From Mycobacteriales bacterium (GTDB lineage: Bacteria; Actinomycetota; Actinomycetes; Mycobacteriales; SCTD01): DNA of 64,000 nt. Positions 26,041-36,316 of this stretch are shown piece by piece. Location of the stretch: contig JAUJOY010000005.1 in the NCBI GenBank assembly GCA_030447385.1, forward strand, positions 130,319 to 194,318. Reading direction: 5' to 3'. Position 1 is the stretch's first letter. The number at the start of each line of letters is the position of its first letter. The translations under genes were made by a program, and so were the position numbers. The notes under the pieces are model-generated. The model did no database searches. It had not been told where the DNA came from and saw nothing but the letters and a program-made list of their open reading frames with translations.

Positions 26041-28641
26041 GTGACCTCCAGCGAGCAGACCGCGGCGCCGACACGCGCCGTTCCCGAACGCCCGGGACTG
26101 GCCGGCCTGGAGCAGCGCTGGGACGAGGTCTGGCAGGCCGAGGGCACCTACCGCTTCGACCGGACCGCGGGACGCGCCGAGGTCTACTCGATCGACACTC
26201 CACCGCCCACGGTGTCCGGCAGCCTGCACATGGGGTCGGTCTTCGGCTACGTGCAGACCGACAGCCTCGCGCGCTACCAGCGCATGCGCGGGAAGGCCGT
26301 CTTCTACCCGATGGGCTGGGACGACAACGGGCTGCCGACCGAGCGCCGGGTGGAGAACCACTACGGCGTGCGCTGCGACCCCTCACTCGTCCACGACCCG
26401 GACTTCACGCCGCCGGACAAGCCCAACGCCAAGGCGCGGGTGTCCTGCTCGCGGCCGAACTTCGTCGAGCTGTGCCTGGAGCTCACCGCCCAGGACGAGA
26501 AGGTCTTCGAGGACGTCTGGCGCCGCGTCGGGCTGTCGGTGGACTGGTCGCTGACCTACGCGACGATCGGCGGACGCGCGCAGCGCGCCAGCCAGCGTGC
26601 GTTCCTGCGTAACCTCGCCCGCGGGGAGGCATACGCCAGTGAGGCGCCGACGCTCTGGGACGTGACCTTCCAGACCGCTGTCGCGCAGGCCGAGCTGGAG
26701 GACCGCGAGCAGCCGGCGGCCTACCACCGCTACGCCTTCCGCTCGACGACGGACGGCGCCAAGGTCTTCATCGAGACCACCCGCCCCGAGCTGCTGCCGG
26801 CCTGCGTCGCGCTGGTCGCGAACCCCGACGACGAGCGCTACCAGCCGCTGTTCGGGTCCACGGTGGTCAGCCCGCTGTTCGGCGTCGAGGTGCCGGTGCT
26901 GGCCCACGAGCTGGCCCAGCCCGACAAGGGCAGCGGCATCGCCATGATCTGCACCTTCGGCGACACGACCGACGTCACCTGGTGGCGCGAGCTCGACCTG
27001 CCGGTGCGCAGCATCCTGGAGCGCAACGGCCGGCTGCGAACCGAGCCGCCTGACGCGATCCGCAGCGAGCAGGGCCAGGCGGCCTACGCCGAGCTGGCCG
27101 GCAGGACCACGAAGCAGGCGCAGTCCCGCATCGTCGAGCTGCTGCGCGAGGCGGGTGAGCTGGACGGGGAGCCCCGGCCCATCACCCACCCGGTCAAGTT
27201 CTACGAGAAGGGCGACCGGCCGCTCGAGGTGGTCACGAGTCGCCAGTGGTACATCCGCAACGGCGGGCGCGACGCCGACCTGCGCAAGGCCCTGCTCGGC
27301 CGCGGCGCCGAGCTCGCGTGGCACCCGCCGTGGATGCGCTCGCGCTACGACTCCTGGGTGGAGGGGCTCAACGGCGACTGGCTCATCAGCCGGCAGCGCT
27401 TCTTCGGGGTGCCGTTCCCGCTGTGGTACCGCCTCGACGAGCAGGGCCTTCCCGCGTACGAGGACCCGATCGTGCCGGCGGAGTCGACGCTGCCGATCGA
27501 CCCCTCCAGCGACGTGCCGCCCGGGTACTCGGCCGACCAGCGCGGCGTGCCCGGCGGCTTCACCGGTGACCCCGACATCATGGACACCTGGGCGACGTCG
27601 TCGCTGACGCCGCAGATCGCCTGCGGCTGGGAGGACGACCCGGACCTGTTCGCGCGCACCTTCCCGATGGACCTGCGGCCGCAGGGCCCGGAGATCATCC
27701 GTACGTGGCTGTTCGCCACCGCGCTGCGCTCCCACCTGGAGCACGACGCCGCCCCGTGGAGTGACACCTCCATCAACGGCTGGATCCTCGACCCGGACCG
27801 CAAGAAGATGAGCAAGTCCAAGGGCAACGTCGTGACGCCGCTCGAGGTGCTCGACAGGCACGGGTCCGATGCCGTCCGCTACTGGGCGGCCAGCGCCCGC
27901 CCCGGCACCGACACCGCCCTCGACGAGGGGCAGATGAAGGTCGGCCGCCGCCTCGCGGTCAAGCTGCTCAACGCCAGCAAGTTCACCCTCGCCTTTCCGC
28001 AGCCGACGGAGGACGGCAGCGTCACCGAGCCGATCGACCGGGCGATGCTGTCCCACCTTGCAGGGGTCGTCGACGAGGCGACGGAGGCCTTCGACGCCTA
28101 CGACTACGCCAGGGCGCTGGAGCGTACGGAGTCGTTCTTCTGGCTGTTCTGCGACGACTACATCGAGCTGGTGAAGTCACGGGCGTACGGCGAGGGCCCG
28201 GGCGCGCAGAGCGCCCGCCGGGCGCTGACGCTGGCCCTGTCGACGATGCTGCGGCTGCTGGCTCCGGTGCTGCCGTTCGCCACCGAGGAGGTGTGGTCTT
28301 GGTGGCAGGCAGGCTCGGTGCACGCGCAGGCCTGGCCCGGCGCGCAGCAGCTGCGCGACGCCGGGGGCGTGGACGCCGATCCCGCCCTGCTGGCCGCAGC
28401 CGGTGGAGTGCTCAGCCAGATCCGCAAGGCCAAGAGCAACGCGCAGGTGTCCATGCGCGCCGAGGTGCTGCGCGTCGAGGTCCGTGCGCTGCCGGAGCGG
28501 GCGGAGCACGTGCGCCAGGCCGACGCCGACCTGCGAGCGGCGGGGGTGGTGGGGGAGCTGGTGGTGACCGAGGTCGACGGGCAGGAAGCGGTCGAGGTGA
28601 CGCTCGCCCCGGTCGCGGCTGCGGGCCAGCAGGACGCGTGA
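26041..28641 (+). CDS. valS: valyl-tRNA synthetase
   Basis: Class I synthetase of 866 residues that charges tRNA-Val. The HIGH-type motif is GSLHMGS near residue 61. The CP1 editing domain follows (STTDGAKVFIETTRPELLPA, CTFGDTTDVTWWRELDLPVR). The WLISRQRFFGVPFPLW segment precedes the catalytic half, and KMSKSKGN starts at residue 589. The anticodon-binding helical domain is normal (FFWLFCDDYIELVKSRAYGE). The C-terminal coiled-coil arm of bacterial ValS is not evident, as in the archaeal-like actinobacterial type. The start is set by the leaderless promoter. TGA overlaps the GTG of folC. No frameshift. Confidence 0.95.
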   Translation: MTSSEQTAAPTRAVPERPGLAGLEQRWDEVWQAEGTYRFDRTAGRAEVYSIDTPPPTVSGSLHMGSVFGYVQTDSLARYQRMRGKAVFYPMGWDDNGLPTERRVENHYGVRCDPSLVHDPDFTPPDKPNAKARVSCSRPNFVELCLELTAQDEKVFEDVWRRVGLSVDWSLTYATIGGRAQRASQRAFLRNLARGEAYASEAPTLWDVTFQTAVAQAELEDREQPAAYHRYAFRSTTDGAKVFIETTRPELLPACVALVANPDDERYQPLFGSTVVSPLFGVEVPVLAHELAQPDKGSGIAMICTFGDTTDVTWWRELDLPVRSILERNGRLRTEPPDAIRSEQGQAAYAELAGRTTKQAQSRIVELLREAGELDGEPRPITHPVKFYEKGDRPLEVVTSRQWYIRNGGRDADLRKALLGRGAELAWHPPWMRSRYDSWVEGLNGDWLISRQRFFGVPFPLWYRLDEQGLPAYEDPIVPAESTLPIDPSSDVPPGYSADQRGVPGGFTGDPDIMDTWATSSLTPQIACGWEDDPDLFARTFPMDLRPQGPEIIRTWLFATALRSHLEHDAAPWSDTSINGWILDPDRKKMSKSKGNVVTPLEVLDRHGSDAVRYWAASARPGTDTALDEGQMKVGRRLAVKLLNASKFTLAFPQPTEDGSVTEPIDRAMLSHLAGVVDEATEAFDAYDYARALERTESFFWLFCDDYIELVKSRAYGEGPGAQSARRALTLALSTMLRLLAPVLPFATEEVWSWWQAGSVHAQAWPGAQQLRDAGGVDADPALLAAAGGVLSQIRKAKSNAQVSMRAEVLRVEVRALPERAEHVRQADADLRAAGVVGELVVTEVDGQEAVEVTLAPVAAAGQQDA

Positions 28642-29963
28642 CGCTGCAGCGCGTGCTCGCGGCGCTGGCCACGCGCTACCCGGCCGAGGACCGGATGGTC
28701 CCCGACGTGGAGCGCATCACTGCGCTGTGCGACCTGCTCGGCTCCCCGCAGCGCAGCTATCCGGCGATCCACCTCACCGGCACCAACGGCAAGAGCAGCA
28801 CCGCCCGCATGATCGACGCCCTGCTGCAGGGCTTCGGCCTGCGGCCAGGTCGCTACACCAGCCCGCACCTGCACTCGGTCACCGAGCGCATCACGATCGA
28901 CGGGCAGCCGCTGAGCGAGGAGCAGTTCGTCGCGGTCTTCGACGAGATCGCCCCCTACGTCGAGCTCGTCGACTCCCGCATGCCCGTGCCGATGACGTTC
29001 TTCGAGGTGCTGACCGCCATGGCGTTCGCCGCCTTCGCCGACGCGCCCGTCGACGTCGCGGTGCTGGAGGTCGGCCTCGGCGGCCGGTGGGATGCCACCA
29101 ACGTGGTGCAGGCCGCCACCGCCGCCGTGCTGCCCATCGGGCTGGACCACGTGCCGCTACTCGGGACCACGCTGACCGAGATCGCCGCCGAGAAGGCCGG
29201 CATCATCGCGCCGGAGGCGACCGTCGTCCTCGCCCAGCAGGAGCCCGAGGCGGCCGAGGTGCTGCTGCGGCACTGCATCGACGTGGGCGCCACCGTGGCT
29301 CGCGAGGGGCTGGAGTTCGGCGTGGCGTCACGCGCGACGGCGGTGGGTGGCCAGCTGCTCTCCCTGCAGGGGCTCGGCGGGCGCTACGACGACATCTACC
29401 TGCCCCTGCACGGCGCCCACCAGGCCAGCAACGCAGCGGTGGCCCTCGCCGCGGCGGAGGCGTTCCTGGGCGGCGGCGACAAGGGCATGCTCGAATCCGA
29501 CCTCGTACGCGACGGCTTCGCCCGCACCGCCTCGCCCGGCCGCCTGGAGGTCGTCCGCACCAGCCCCACCGTGCTGCTCGACGCGGCCCACAACGCTCCG
29601 GGCATGGCCGCCGCCGTGGCCGCGCTCACCGACGCCTTCGCGTTCCACCACCTGATCGCGGTCGTCGCGTGCCTGGCCGACAAGGACGTACTCGCGATGC
29701 TCGAGGTGCTCGAGCCGGCGGTGGCGCAGATCGTGGTGACGCAGAACGGCTCGCCGCGCGCACTCCCGGTGGACGACCTGCGCGACCTCGCCGCCGACGT
29801 GTTCGGGGAGGACCGCGTACGCGTCGAGGACGCGCTCGACGACGCGCTCTCGACGGCGGTCGCCCTGGCCGACGCCGAGTCGGAGTACGGCGGGTCCGGC
29901 GTCCTCGTCACCGGCTCGGTGGTCACCGTCGGGGAGGCGCGCACCCTGCTCCATCGCGGCTGA
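28638..29963 (+). CDS. folC: folylpolyglutamate/dihydrofolate synthase
   Basis: Mur-ligase-family enzyme of 441 residues. It adds glutamate to folates and may also join glutamate to dihydropteroate. The start GTG overlaps the valS stop (GTGA). The first lines read TLQRVLAALATRYPAEDRMV. The P-loop HLTGTNGKSSTARMI is near residue 48. SPHLHSVTERITIDG, the MTFFEVLTAMAF helix, VGLGGRWDATN and LDHVPLLGTTLTEIAAEKAG follow in the usual order. The C-terminal domain has VLLDAAHNAPGMAA. The gene is intact and ends 76 bases before ndk. Confidence 0.95.
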   Translation: MTLQRVLAALATRYPAEDRMVPDVERITALCDLLGSPQRSYPAIHLTGTNGKSSTARMIDALLQGFGLRPGRYTSPHLHSVTERITIDGQPLSEEQFVAVFDEIAPYVELVDSRMPVPMTFFEVLTAMAFAAFADAPVDVAVLEVGLGGRWDATNVVQAATAAVLPIGLDHVPLLGTTLTEIAAEKAGIIAPEATVVLAQQEPEAAEVLLRHCIDVGATVAREGLEFGVASRATAVGGQLLSLQGLGGRYDDIYLPLHGAHQASNAAVALAAAEAFLGGGDKGMLESDLVRDGFARTASPGRLEVVRTSPTVLLDAAHNAPGMAAAVAALTDAFAFHHLIAVVACLADKDVLAMLEVLEPAVAQIVVTQNGSPRALPVDDLRDLAADVFGEDRVRVEDALDDALSTAVALADAESEYGGSGVLVTGSVVTVGEARTLLHRG

Positions 29964-29994
29964 CCGCGGGCGGGGCCGCAGGCTCGTGCCCCGG

Positions 29995-30033
29995 TAGCGT
30001 GGCGACGCCCGCCCGCCGCCCGAACCAAGGAGC
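29995..30033 (+). promoter_or_regulatory. possible ndk promoter and RBS
   Basis: TAGCGT at 29995-30000 may be a -10 box, and AAGGAG at 30028-30033 is a good ribosome binding site before the GTG at 30040. Confidence 0.4.
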
Positions 30034-30039
30034 ACCTCC

Positions 30040-30444
30040 GTGCAGCGCACCCTCGTCCTCGTCAAGCCCGACGGCGTCCGGCGCGGCCTCGCCGGCGAGG
30101 TTCTCAGCCGGCTGGAGCAGAAGGGCCTGACACTCGTCGCGATGGAGCTGCGCACACTCGACCGGGCCACGGCGGAGGAGCACTACGGCGAGCACCGCGA
30201 GCGGCCCTTCTTCGGTGAGCTGGTCGAGTTCATCACCAGCTCCCCGCTGGTGGCGATGGTCGTCGAGGGCCCGAACGCGGTCCCGGCGACCCGCCGGCTG
30301 ATGGGCGTCACCAATCCCGTCGAGGCCTCCCCCGGCTCGATCCGCGGTGACTACGCCCTCGAGATCGGCCAGAACCTCGTGCACGGGTCCGACTCGCCGG
30401 AGTCCGCCGCCCGGGAGATCTCGATCTTCTTCCCGAGCCTCTAG
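30040..30444 (+). CDS. ndk: nucleoside diphosphate kinase
   Basis: Transfers the terminal phosphate between nucleoside triphosphates and diphosphates, balancing NTP pools. It has 134 residues, the usual bacterial length. It begins [20 protein letters not shown] and has the substrate loop [20 protein letters not shown] with [16 protein letters not shown]. The phosphorylated His is residue 114 in [16 protein letters not shown]. The gene is complete, with GTG start after AAGGAGCACCTCC. It lies between folC and mreB. Confidence 0.96.
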   Translation: MQRTLVLVKPDGVRRGLAGEVLSRLEQKGLTLVAMELRTLDRATAEEHYGEHRERPFFGELVEFITSSPLVAMVVEGPNAVPATRRLMGVTNPVEASPGSIRGDYALEIGQNLVHGSDSPESAAREISIFFPSL

Positions 30445-30510
30445 CCGCCGTCACCGGCGCCCGCGTTCCGCATCCCCCTCCTCCGGACCCGTCGGAAGGC
30501 GCCCCGCCTC

Positions 30511-31548
<1,038 letters not shown>

Positions 31549-31553
31549 CACCG

Positions 31554-32366
31554 GTGCGCCGTCCGCGGCTGCTGCTGCTCGTCCTCGTGCTGGCCGCGTG
31601 CGTCCTGATCGTGCTGGACACCGGCGCCGGGCCGGACTCGCCCTTCGCCGGCGCACGCCGCGCCGCGGACACCGTGCTCGGACCCGCCCAGCGCGCGGCC
31701 GCCGGCGCGGTCGGAGCTCTCGAGGGGACCGGCGACGGCGACTCCGCGGAGCTGGGGCGGCTGCAGGCCGAGAACGCCCGGTTGACCGGCGAGCTCCTGC
31801 GCAGCGAGGCCGCCGCGCGACGAGCCGCCGAGCTCGACCGGCTGCTCGGGGTCCCCAGCGCGTACACGACGGTGCCCGCGCGCGTGGCCGGCGTCGGCGC
31901 GGCTCTGGGCTTCTCCTCGACGGTGACGATCGACGTGGGCAGCCGGGACGGCGTGCGTCCGGGCCAGACCGTGCTCAACGGCAGCGGCCTGGTCGGGCGG
32001 ACGCTGCGGGTGGGCCCGTTCACCTCGACCGTCCTGCTCCTGACCGACCCCGGCTTCACCGTCGGAGCCCGGCTCGCCCGCGAGGGCACCCTCGGGCTGG
32101 CCACCGGCGCCGGGCGGACGCTGACCTACGAGCTCGTCGAGGGGGGGCGGGTGCAGCCGGGGGATGCCGTGCTGACGACCGGCTCGGACACCTTCGTGCC
32201 CGACGTGCCGATCGGGCGGGTCGCCAGCGTGGACGTCGGCAGCGCCCTCGTCACGACGGCGGAGGTGGTCCCGCTGGCGGACGTCACCTCCCTCGACCTG
32301 CTCGCCGTGGTCATCGAGCCGGTGCGCAGCAACCCGCGCGACCCCCTTCCGCCGCCGCCGCCGTGA
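31554..32366 (+). CDS. mreC: rod-shape determining protein MreC
   Basis: A 270-residue bitopic protein that links MreB to the periplasmic elongation enzymes. The GTG at 31554, five bases after the mreB stop, gives one N-terminal membrane helix (LLLLVLVLAACVLIVL). A coiled coil follows (LGRLQAENARLTGELLRSEA, RRAAELDRLLGV), then the beta domain with VGSRDGVRPGQTVLNGSGLV and VLTTGSDTFVPDVPIGRV. It ends in a Pro run. Longer upstream frame is antisense-type noise over mreB. The TGA overlaps the GTG of mreD. Confidence 0.93.
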   Translation: MRRPRLLLLVLVLAACVLIVLDTGAGPDSPFAGARRAADTVLGPAQRAAAGAVGALEGTGDGDSAELGRLQAENARLTGELLRSEAAARRAAELDRLLGVPSAYTTVPARVAGVGAALGFSSTVTIDVGSRDGVRPGQTVLNGSGLVGRTLRVGPFTSTVLLLTDPGFTVGARLAREGTLGLATGAGRTLTYELVEGGRVQPGDAVLTTGSDTFVPDVPIGRVASVDVGSALVTTAEVVPLADVTSLDLLAVVIEPVRSNPRDPLPPPPP

Positions 32367-32869
32367 CTGCCCGGCGCGTCATGCTCGGTGCGGTGGTGCT
32401 GGTCGGTGCGCTGCTCACCCAGTGGGCAGCCCTGTCACGGCTGCCGCTGCCGGGCAGCCCGCCGGACCTGCTGCTCGTGCTGGTCGTCGCCTTCGCGCTG
32501 GTCGCCGGCCCGGCCCCCGGGACGCTGGGGGGCTTCGTCACGGGACTGCTGGTCGACCTGGGCGCCGACCACCAGCTCGGCCGGACGGCGCTCACCTACA
32601 CCCTGGTCGGCTACCTGGCGGGACGGGTGCAGTACGGACCCCGCCGCTCGATCCTGCGCTCGCTGCTCGTCGTCGCGGCGACGGCGGCCGTGGGCGTGAG
32701 CGCGTCCGCGCTGGTCGGCCTGCTGCTGGGCGACCCGCGGATCGATCTCCCCGCATACCGGCAGTCGATGCTCAGCACCGTCCCCTACTGTGTGCTGCTG
32801 ACCCCGCTCGTCGTCCCGGTCGTCGGCTTCGTCGCCCGGCGAGGCGATCTCGACCCGCTGCGACGGTGA
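32363..32869 (+). CDS. mreD: rod-shape determining protein MreD
   Basis: A 168-residue integral membrane protein with about five helices (for example VMLGAVVLVGALLTQWAAL, LLLVLVVAFALVAGPAPG and VVAATAAVGVSASALVGLLL). It works with MreC in the elongation complex. Translation is coupled to mreC by a GTGA overlap. The family is weakly conserved, so the identification rests partly on position between mreC and the PBP2 gene, supported by the SPPDLLLVLVVAFAL motif typical of MreD. Confidence 0.9.
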   Translation: MTARRVMLGAVVLVGALLTQWAALSRLPLPGSPPDLLLVLVVAFALVAGPAPGTLGGFVTGLLVDLGADHQLGRTALTYTLVGYLAGRVQYGPRRSILRSLLVVAATAAVGVSASALVGLLLGDPRIDLPAYRQSMLSTVPYCVLLTPLVVPVVGFVARRGDLDPLRR

Positions 32870-32876
32870 CCGGCCC

Positions 32877-34943
32877 GTGAGCGACCGCCCACAGCTCCGC
32901 CTGTTCGTCCTGCGGGTCCTCGTCGTGACGATCCTCGCCACGCTGTTCGGCCGGCTGTGGTTCCTGCAGGTCTACGCGGGCGTCGACTATGACCGGGCGG
33001 CCAGCGCCAACCGCATCCGGGAGGTCGTCGAGCCGGCCCGCCGGGGTGAGGTCTACGACGCCCGGGGCGTGCCGCTGGTGCGCAACCGGACCGCGCTGGT
33101 GGTGTCGATCAGCCGGGCCGCGCTGCAGCGCCAGAGCGACGGCGGCAGCGCGGTGCTCGCCCGCGTCGCAGACGTGATCGACGTCCCGGCCGACCTGCTC
33201 GCCCGGCAGATCACGCCGTGCGGGGGCAGGGTCGAGCCGCCGTGCTGGCGCGGCTCCCCGCAGCTGCCCGTGCCGGTTCAGGAGTACGCCGCCGACGACC
33301 CGGACGGCGTGCGGCGGGTGCTGCGGATCGAGGAGCGCCGGGAGGACTTCCCCGGCGTGTCCGCGGAGCTGACCGCGGTGCGCGACTACCCGGGCGGGGC
33401 GCTCGGGGCGCACCTCCTGGGCTACCTCGGCCCGATCAGCCCGCAGGAAACGGGGTTGCCGGAGTACGCCGGGGTGCGCGCCACGGCCCTGGTCGGGCGG
33501 GCCGGGGTGGAGGCGGCCTACGACCGGGACCTGCGCGGGTCCGACGGCGTGCAGCGGCTGTTCGTCGACAGCCTGGGGGCGGTCACCGGCGTGCAGGGCG
33601 AGACCGCGACCCAACCGGGCAGCACGCTGGTCCTGTCGGTGGACAGCGCGGTGCAGCGGGTCGCCGAGCAGGCCCTGGAGCGGGCGATCCGCACCGCTCG
33701 GGCCACCCCCTCGCGGGCCGGTGACCTGCTCACGGCCGACTCCGGCTCGGTCGTCGTGCTGGAGGCGAAGACCGGTCGCGTGGTGGCGATGGCGAGCTAC
33801 CCGTCGTACGACCCTTCGGTCTTCCTCGGCGGCGCGACGCCGGGGGAGTACGCCGAGCTCGTCGACGAGGCCCGCGGAGCGCCGCTGCTCTTTCGCGCCA
33901 TCGCCGGGACGTACGCGCCCGCGTCCACCTTCAAGGTCATCTCCGCGGCCGCGGCGGTGCAGAGCGGTGACTACCGGCTCGACGGCCGCTACCCGTGCCC
34001 GGCGGTGTTCGAGCCGACCGGCCAGCGCAACTTCGACAGCACGGCGCTCGGCGTCATCGACCTGCGCACCGCCCTGGTGAAGTCGTGCGACACGGTCTTC
34101 TACGCCTTCGCCTACGAGCAGTGGCTGCGCGACGGCGGCAACCGCCCGGTCGCCGGGCTCCGGGACCCGATGGTGCGGATGGCGCAGGCGTTCGGGCTGG
34201 GCGAGCGCACCGGGGTCGACCTGCCTGGCGAGCGGCGCGGCACGGTGGCCGACCGCGCGTACCGGCAGCGGGTCTGGGAGGAGACCAGGGGCAACCGGTG
34301 CGCGGGGGCGGTCAACCCGGCGCTGCCGGAGGAGCGGCGGGCGGCCAACCGGGAGTTCTGCGAGGAGGGCAACCGCCTGCGCGGCGGGGACGCCACCAAC
34401 TTCGCGATCGGCCAAGGGGACACGCTGGTCACGCCGCTGCAGCTGGCCGCCGTCTACGCGGCGCTGGCCAACGGCGGCACGATCGTCGAGCCGCACGTCG
34501 GGCGGGCGCTGCTGGCGCCGGACGGCACCGCGCGCGAGATCGACCCCGTGATGCGCGGGCGGGTCCCGGTGGCGCCGGAGGTGCTCGCCTACCTGCGCGA
34601 GGCGCTCGGCGGGGTCACCCAGCCGGGCGGCACCGCGGCGGGCGCCTTCGCCGGGTCGGGCCTCGCGGTGGCCGGGAAGACCGGCAGCGGCGAGGTGGCC
34701 GGCAAGCAGGACACCTCGTGGTTCGCCTCCTTCGCCCCTGCTGCCGACCCTGAGCTCGTCGTCGTCGGGATGGTCTCGCAGGGCGGTACCGGCGGGACGG
34801 TGGCCGCGCCGATGGTGCGTGAGGTGTACGACGGCATCTACGGCGCGCCCGGCAGGGAGGCTGCCCTTCCCGGTGGCCGGCTGCCCGCGCTGCTGCCGAC
34901 CGTCCGCCCGGACGGGTCGATCGCGCCGCCGGGGCTGCCGTGA
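32877..34943 (+). CDS. mrdA: penicillin-binding protein 2 (class B transpeptidase)
   Basis: A 688-residue membrane-anchored transpeptidase that cross-links peptidoglycan during elongation. One N-terminal helix (LFVLRVLVVTILATLFGRLW) is followed by the PBP dimer domain beginning near RGEVYDARGVPLVRNRTALV. The catalytic domain has the nucleophile Ser350 in PASTFKVISAAAAV, Ser403 in KSCDTVFYAFAYEQW and Lys601 in AGKTGSGEVAGKQDTSWFAS. The second motif is S-x-D instead of S-x-N, as commonly seen in PBP2. A Cys-containing insert (CAGAVNPALPEERRAANREF) precedes the FAIGQGDTLVTPLQLA motif. The gene follows mreD by seven bases. Confidence 0.94.
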   Translation: MSDRPQLRLFVLRVLVVTILATLFGRLWFLQVYAGVDYDRAASANRIREVVEPARRGEVYDARGVPLVRNRTALVVSISRAALQRQSDGGSAVLARVADVIDVPADLLARQITPCGGRVEPPCWRGSPQLPVPVQEYAADDPDGVRRVLRIEERREDFPGVSAELTAVRDYPGGALGAHLLGYLGPISPQETGLPEYAGVRATALVGRAGVEAAYDRDLRGSDGVQRLFVDSLGAVTGVQGETATQPGSTLVLSVDSAVQRVAEQALERAIRTARATPSRAGDLLTADSGSVVVLEAKTGRVVAMASYPSYDPSVFLGGATPGEYAELVDEARGAPLLFRAIAGTYAPASTFKVISAAAAVQSGDYRLDGRYPCPAVFEPTGQRNFDSTALGVIDLRTALVKSCDTVFYAFAYEQWLRDGGNRPVAGLRDPMVRMAQAFGLGERTGVDLPGERRGTVADRAYRQRVWEETRGNRCAGAVNPALPEERRAANREFCEEGNRLRGGDATNFAIGQGDTLVTPLQLAAVYAALANGGTIVEPHVGRALLAPDGTAREIDPVMRGRVPVAPEVLAYLREALGGVTQPGGTAAGAFAGSGLAVAGKTGSGEVAGKQDTSWFASFAPAADPELVVVGMVSQGGTGGTVAAPMVREVYDGIYGAPGREAALPGGRLPALLPTVRPDGSIAPPGLP

Positions 34944-34980
34944 GCCTGCTGCGGGCCGGGGCCGCCGCAGCCGGTGCGCC

Positions 34981-36156
34981 ATGAGCCTGCTGCCGCCGCC
35001 CTCCCGGCCCGCCCGTCCCTCCGGCCGGGTCGGCTCCTCCGAGGCCGTCCTCTGGCGGCTCGACTGGGTGCTGGCCCTGGCGGTGGCCTCGCTGGTGGGA
35101 CTCGGCTCGCTGCTCGTCTGGTCGGCCACCCGCCAGCGGTTGATCGACGCCGACCTCGACCCGCAGGCCTTCGTGAAGCGCCACCTGCTCAACGCGCTGA
35201 TTGGTCTGGTGGTGGCCTCGGCGGCCGCGCTCGTCGACTACCGGTCGCTGCACGCGTACGCGCCGGTGGTCTACGTCGCCTCCTGCCTCGGCCTGGTGGC
35301 CGTGCTGACACCACTCGGGTCGACGATCAACGGGGCCCACTCGTGGATCGTGGTCGGCGGCGGCTTCCAGGTGCAACCGGCAGAGCTCGCCAAGCTCGCG
35401 CTGGTGATCGGCATGTCGATGCTGCTGGCGGACAAGCGCGACCGCGAGGAGACGCCCAGCGCCGGCGACATCCTGCTCGTCCTGGCGCTGGCCGCGGTCC
35501 CGATGGCGCTGGTGATGCTGCAGCCCGACCTCGGCACGGTGCTGGTCCTGGTGTTTCTCGTCCTGGGAGTGCTGTCCGTCGCGGGGGCACCGGCGGTGTG
35601 GGTCGGCGGGCTCGTCCTGGCAGGGGTGCTCGTCTCGGTCAGCGCCGTGCAGCTCGGCGTGCTCGACGACTACCAGGTCAAGCGGTTCGCGGCCTTCGCC
35701 AACCCCGAGCTCGATCCGCGTGGTGCCGGCTACAACAGCAACCAGGCCCGGATCGCGATCGGCTCCGGCGGGCTGCTCGGGAAGGGGCTGTTCCAGGGGA
35801 CGCAGACCCGCGGCAGCTTCATCCCCGAGCAGCAGACCGACTTCATCTTCACCGTGGCCGGGGAGGAGCTCGGCCTGCTCGGTGGCTCCACGCTGCTCGC
35901 GCTGCTCGCGGTGGTCCTGTGGAGAGGCCTGCAGATCGCCTCGCGCGCGCCCGACACCTTCGGGCGCCTGGTCGCGGCGGGCGTCGTCGCGTGGTTCACC
36001 TTCCAGAGCTTCGTCAACATCGGGATGACGCTGGGGATCATGCCGGTGACCGGCCTGCCGCTGCCGTTCGTGTCCTACGGCGGCTCGGCGATGCTCGCCA
36101 ACCTCGTCGCCGTCGGCCTCCTGCAGAACGTCCACCTGCGCAGCCGGGAGCCGTGA
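34981..36156 (+). CDS. rodA: peptidoglycan glycosyltransferase RodA
   Basis: SEDS-family polymerase of 391 residues that builds glycan strands from lipid II together with PBP2. Ten or so membrane helices are visible. Landmarks are VDYRSLHAYAPVVYVASCLG, the essential GAHSWIVVGGGFQVQPAELA region, MLQPDLGTVLVLVFLVLGVL, QTDFIFTVAGEELGLLGG and the final VNIGMTLGIMPVTGLPLPFV with SYGGSAMLANL. The ATG at 34981 starts 37 bases after mrdA. The Pro-rich first 20 residues are cytoplasmic. Intact. Confidence 0.95.
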   Translation: MSLLPPPSRPARPSGRVGSSEAVLWRLDWVLALAVASLVGLGSLLVWSATRQRLIDADLDPQAFVKRHLLNALIGLVVASAAALVDYRSLHAYAPVVYVASCLGLVAVLTPLGSTINGAHSWIVVGGGFQVQPAELAKLALVIGMSMLLADKRDREETPSAGDILLVLALAAVPMALVMLQPDLGTVLVLVFLVLGVLSVAGAPAVWVGGLVLAGVLVSVSAVQLGVLDDYQVKRFAAFANPELDPRGAGYNSNQARIAIGSGGLLGKGLFQGTQTRGSFIPEQQTDFIFTVAGEELGLLGGSTLLALLAVVLWRGLQIASRAPDTFGRLVAAGVVAWFTFQSFVNIGMTLGIMPVTGLPLPFVSYGGSAMLANLVAVGLLQNVHLRSREP

Positions 36157-36316
36157 GGGCAGCGAGGTGGGTGCCCGGCCGGGCCGGTCGGCCCAGGTCG
36201 CCCCGCCGCCCGGTGATCTTGTGGATCGTGGTCTGGACACGGACGCGCCCGGCGTGTCGATGGGCGACCCACGTCTCGGAAGATCCCGGTGCGTACGCCG
36301 GATCGATCCGGACGCC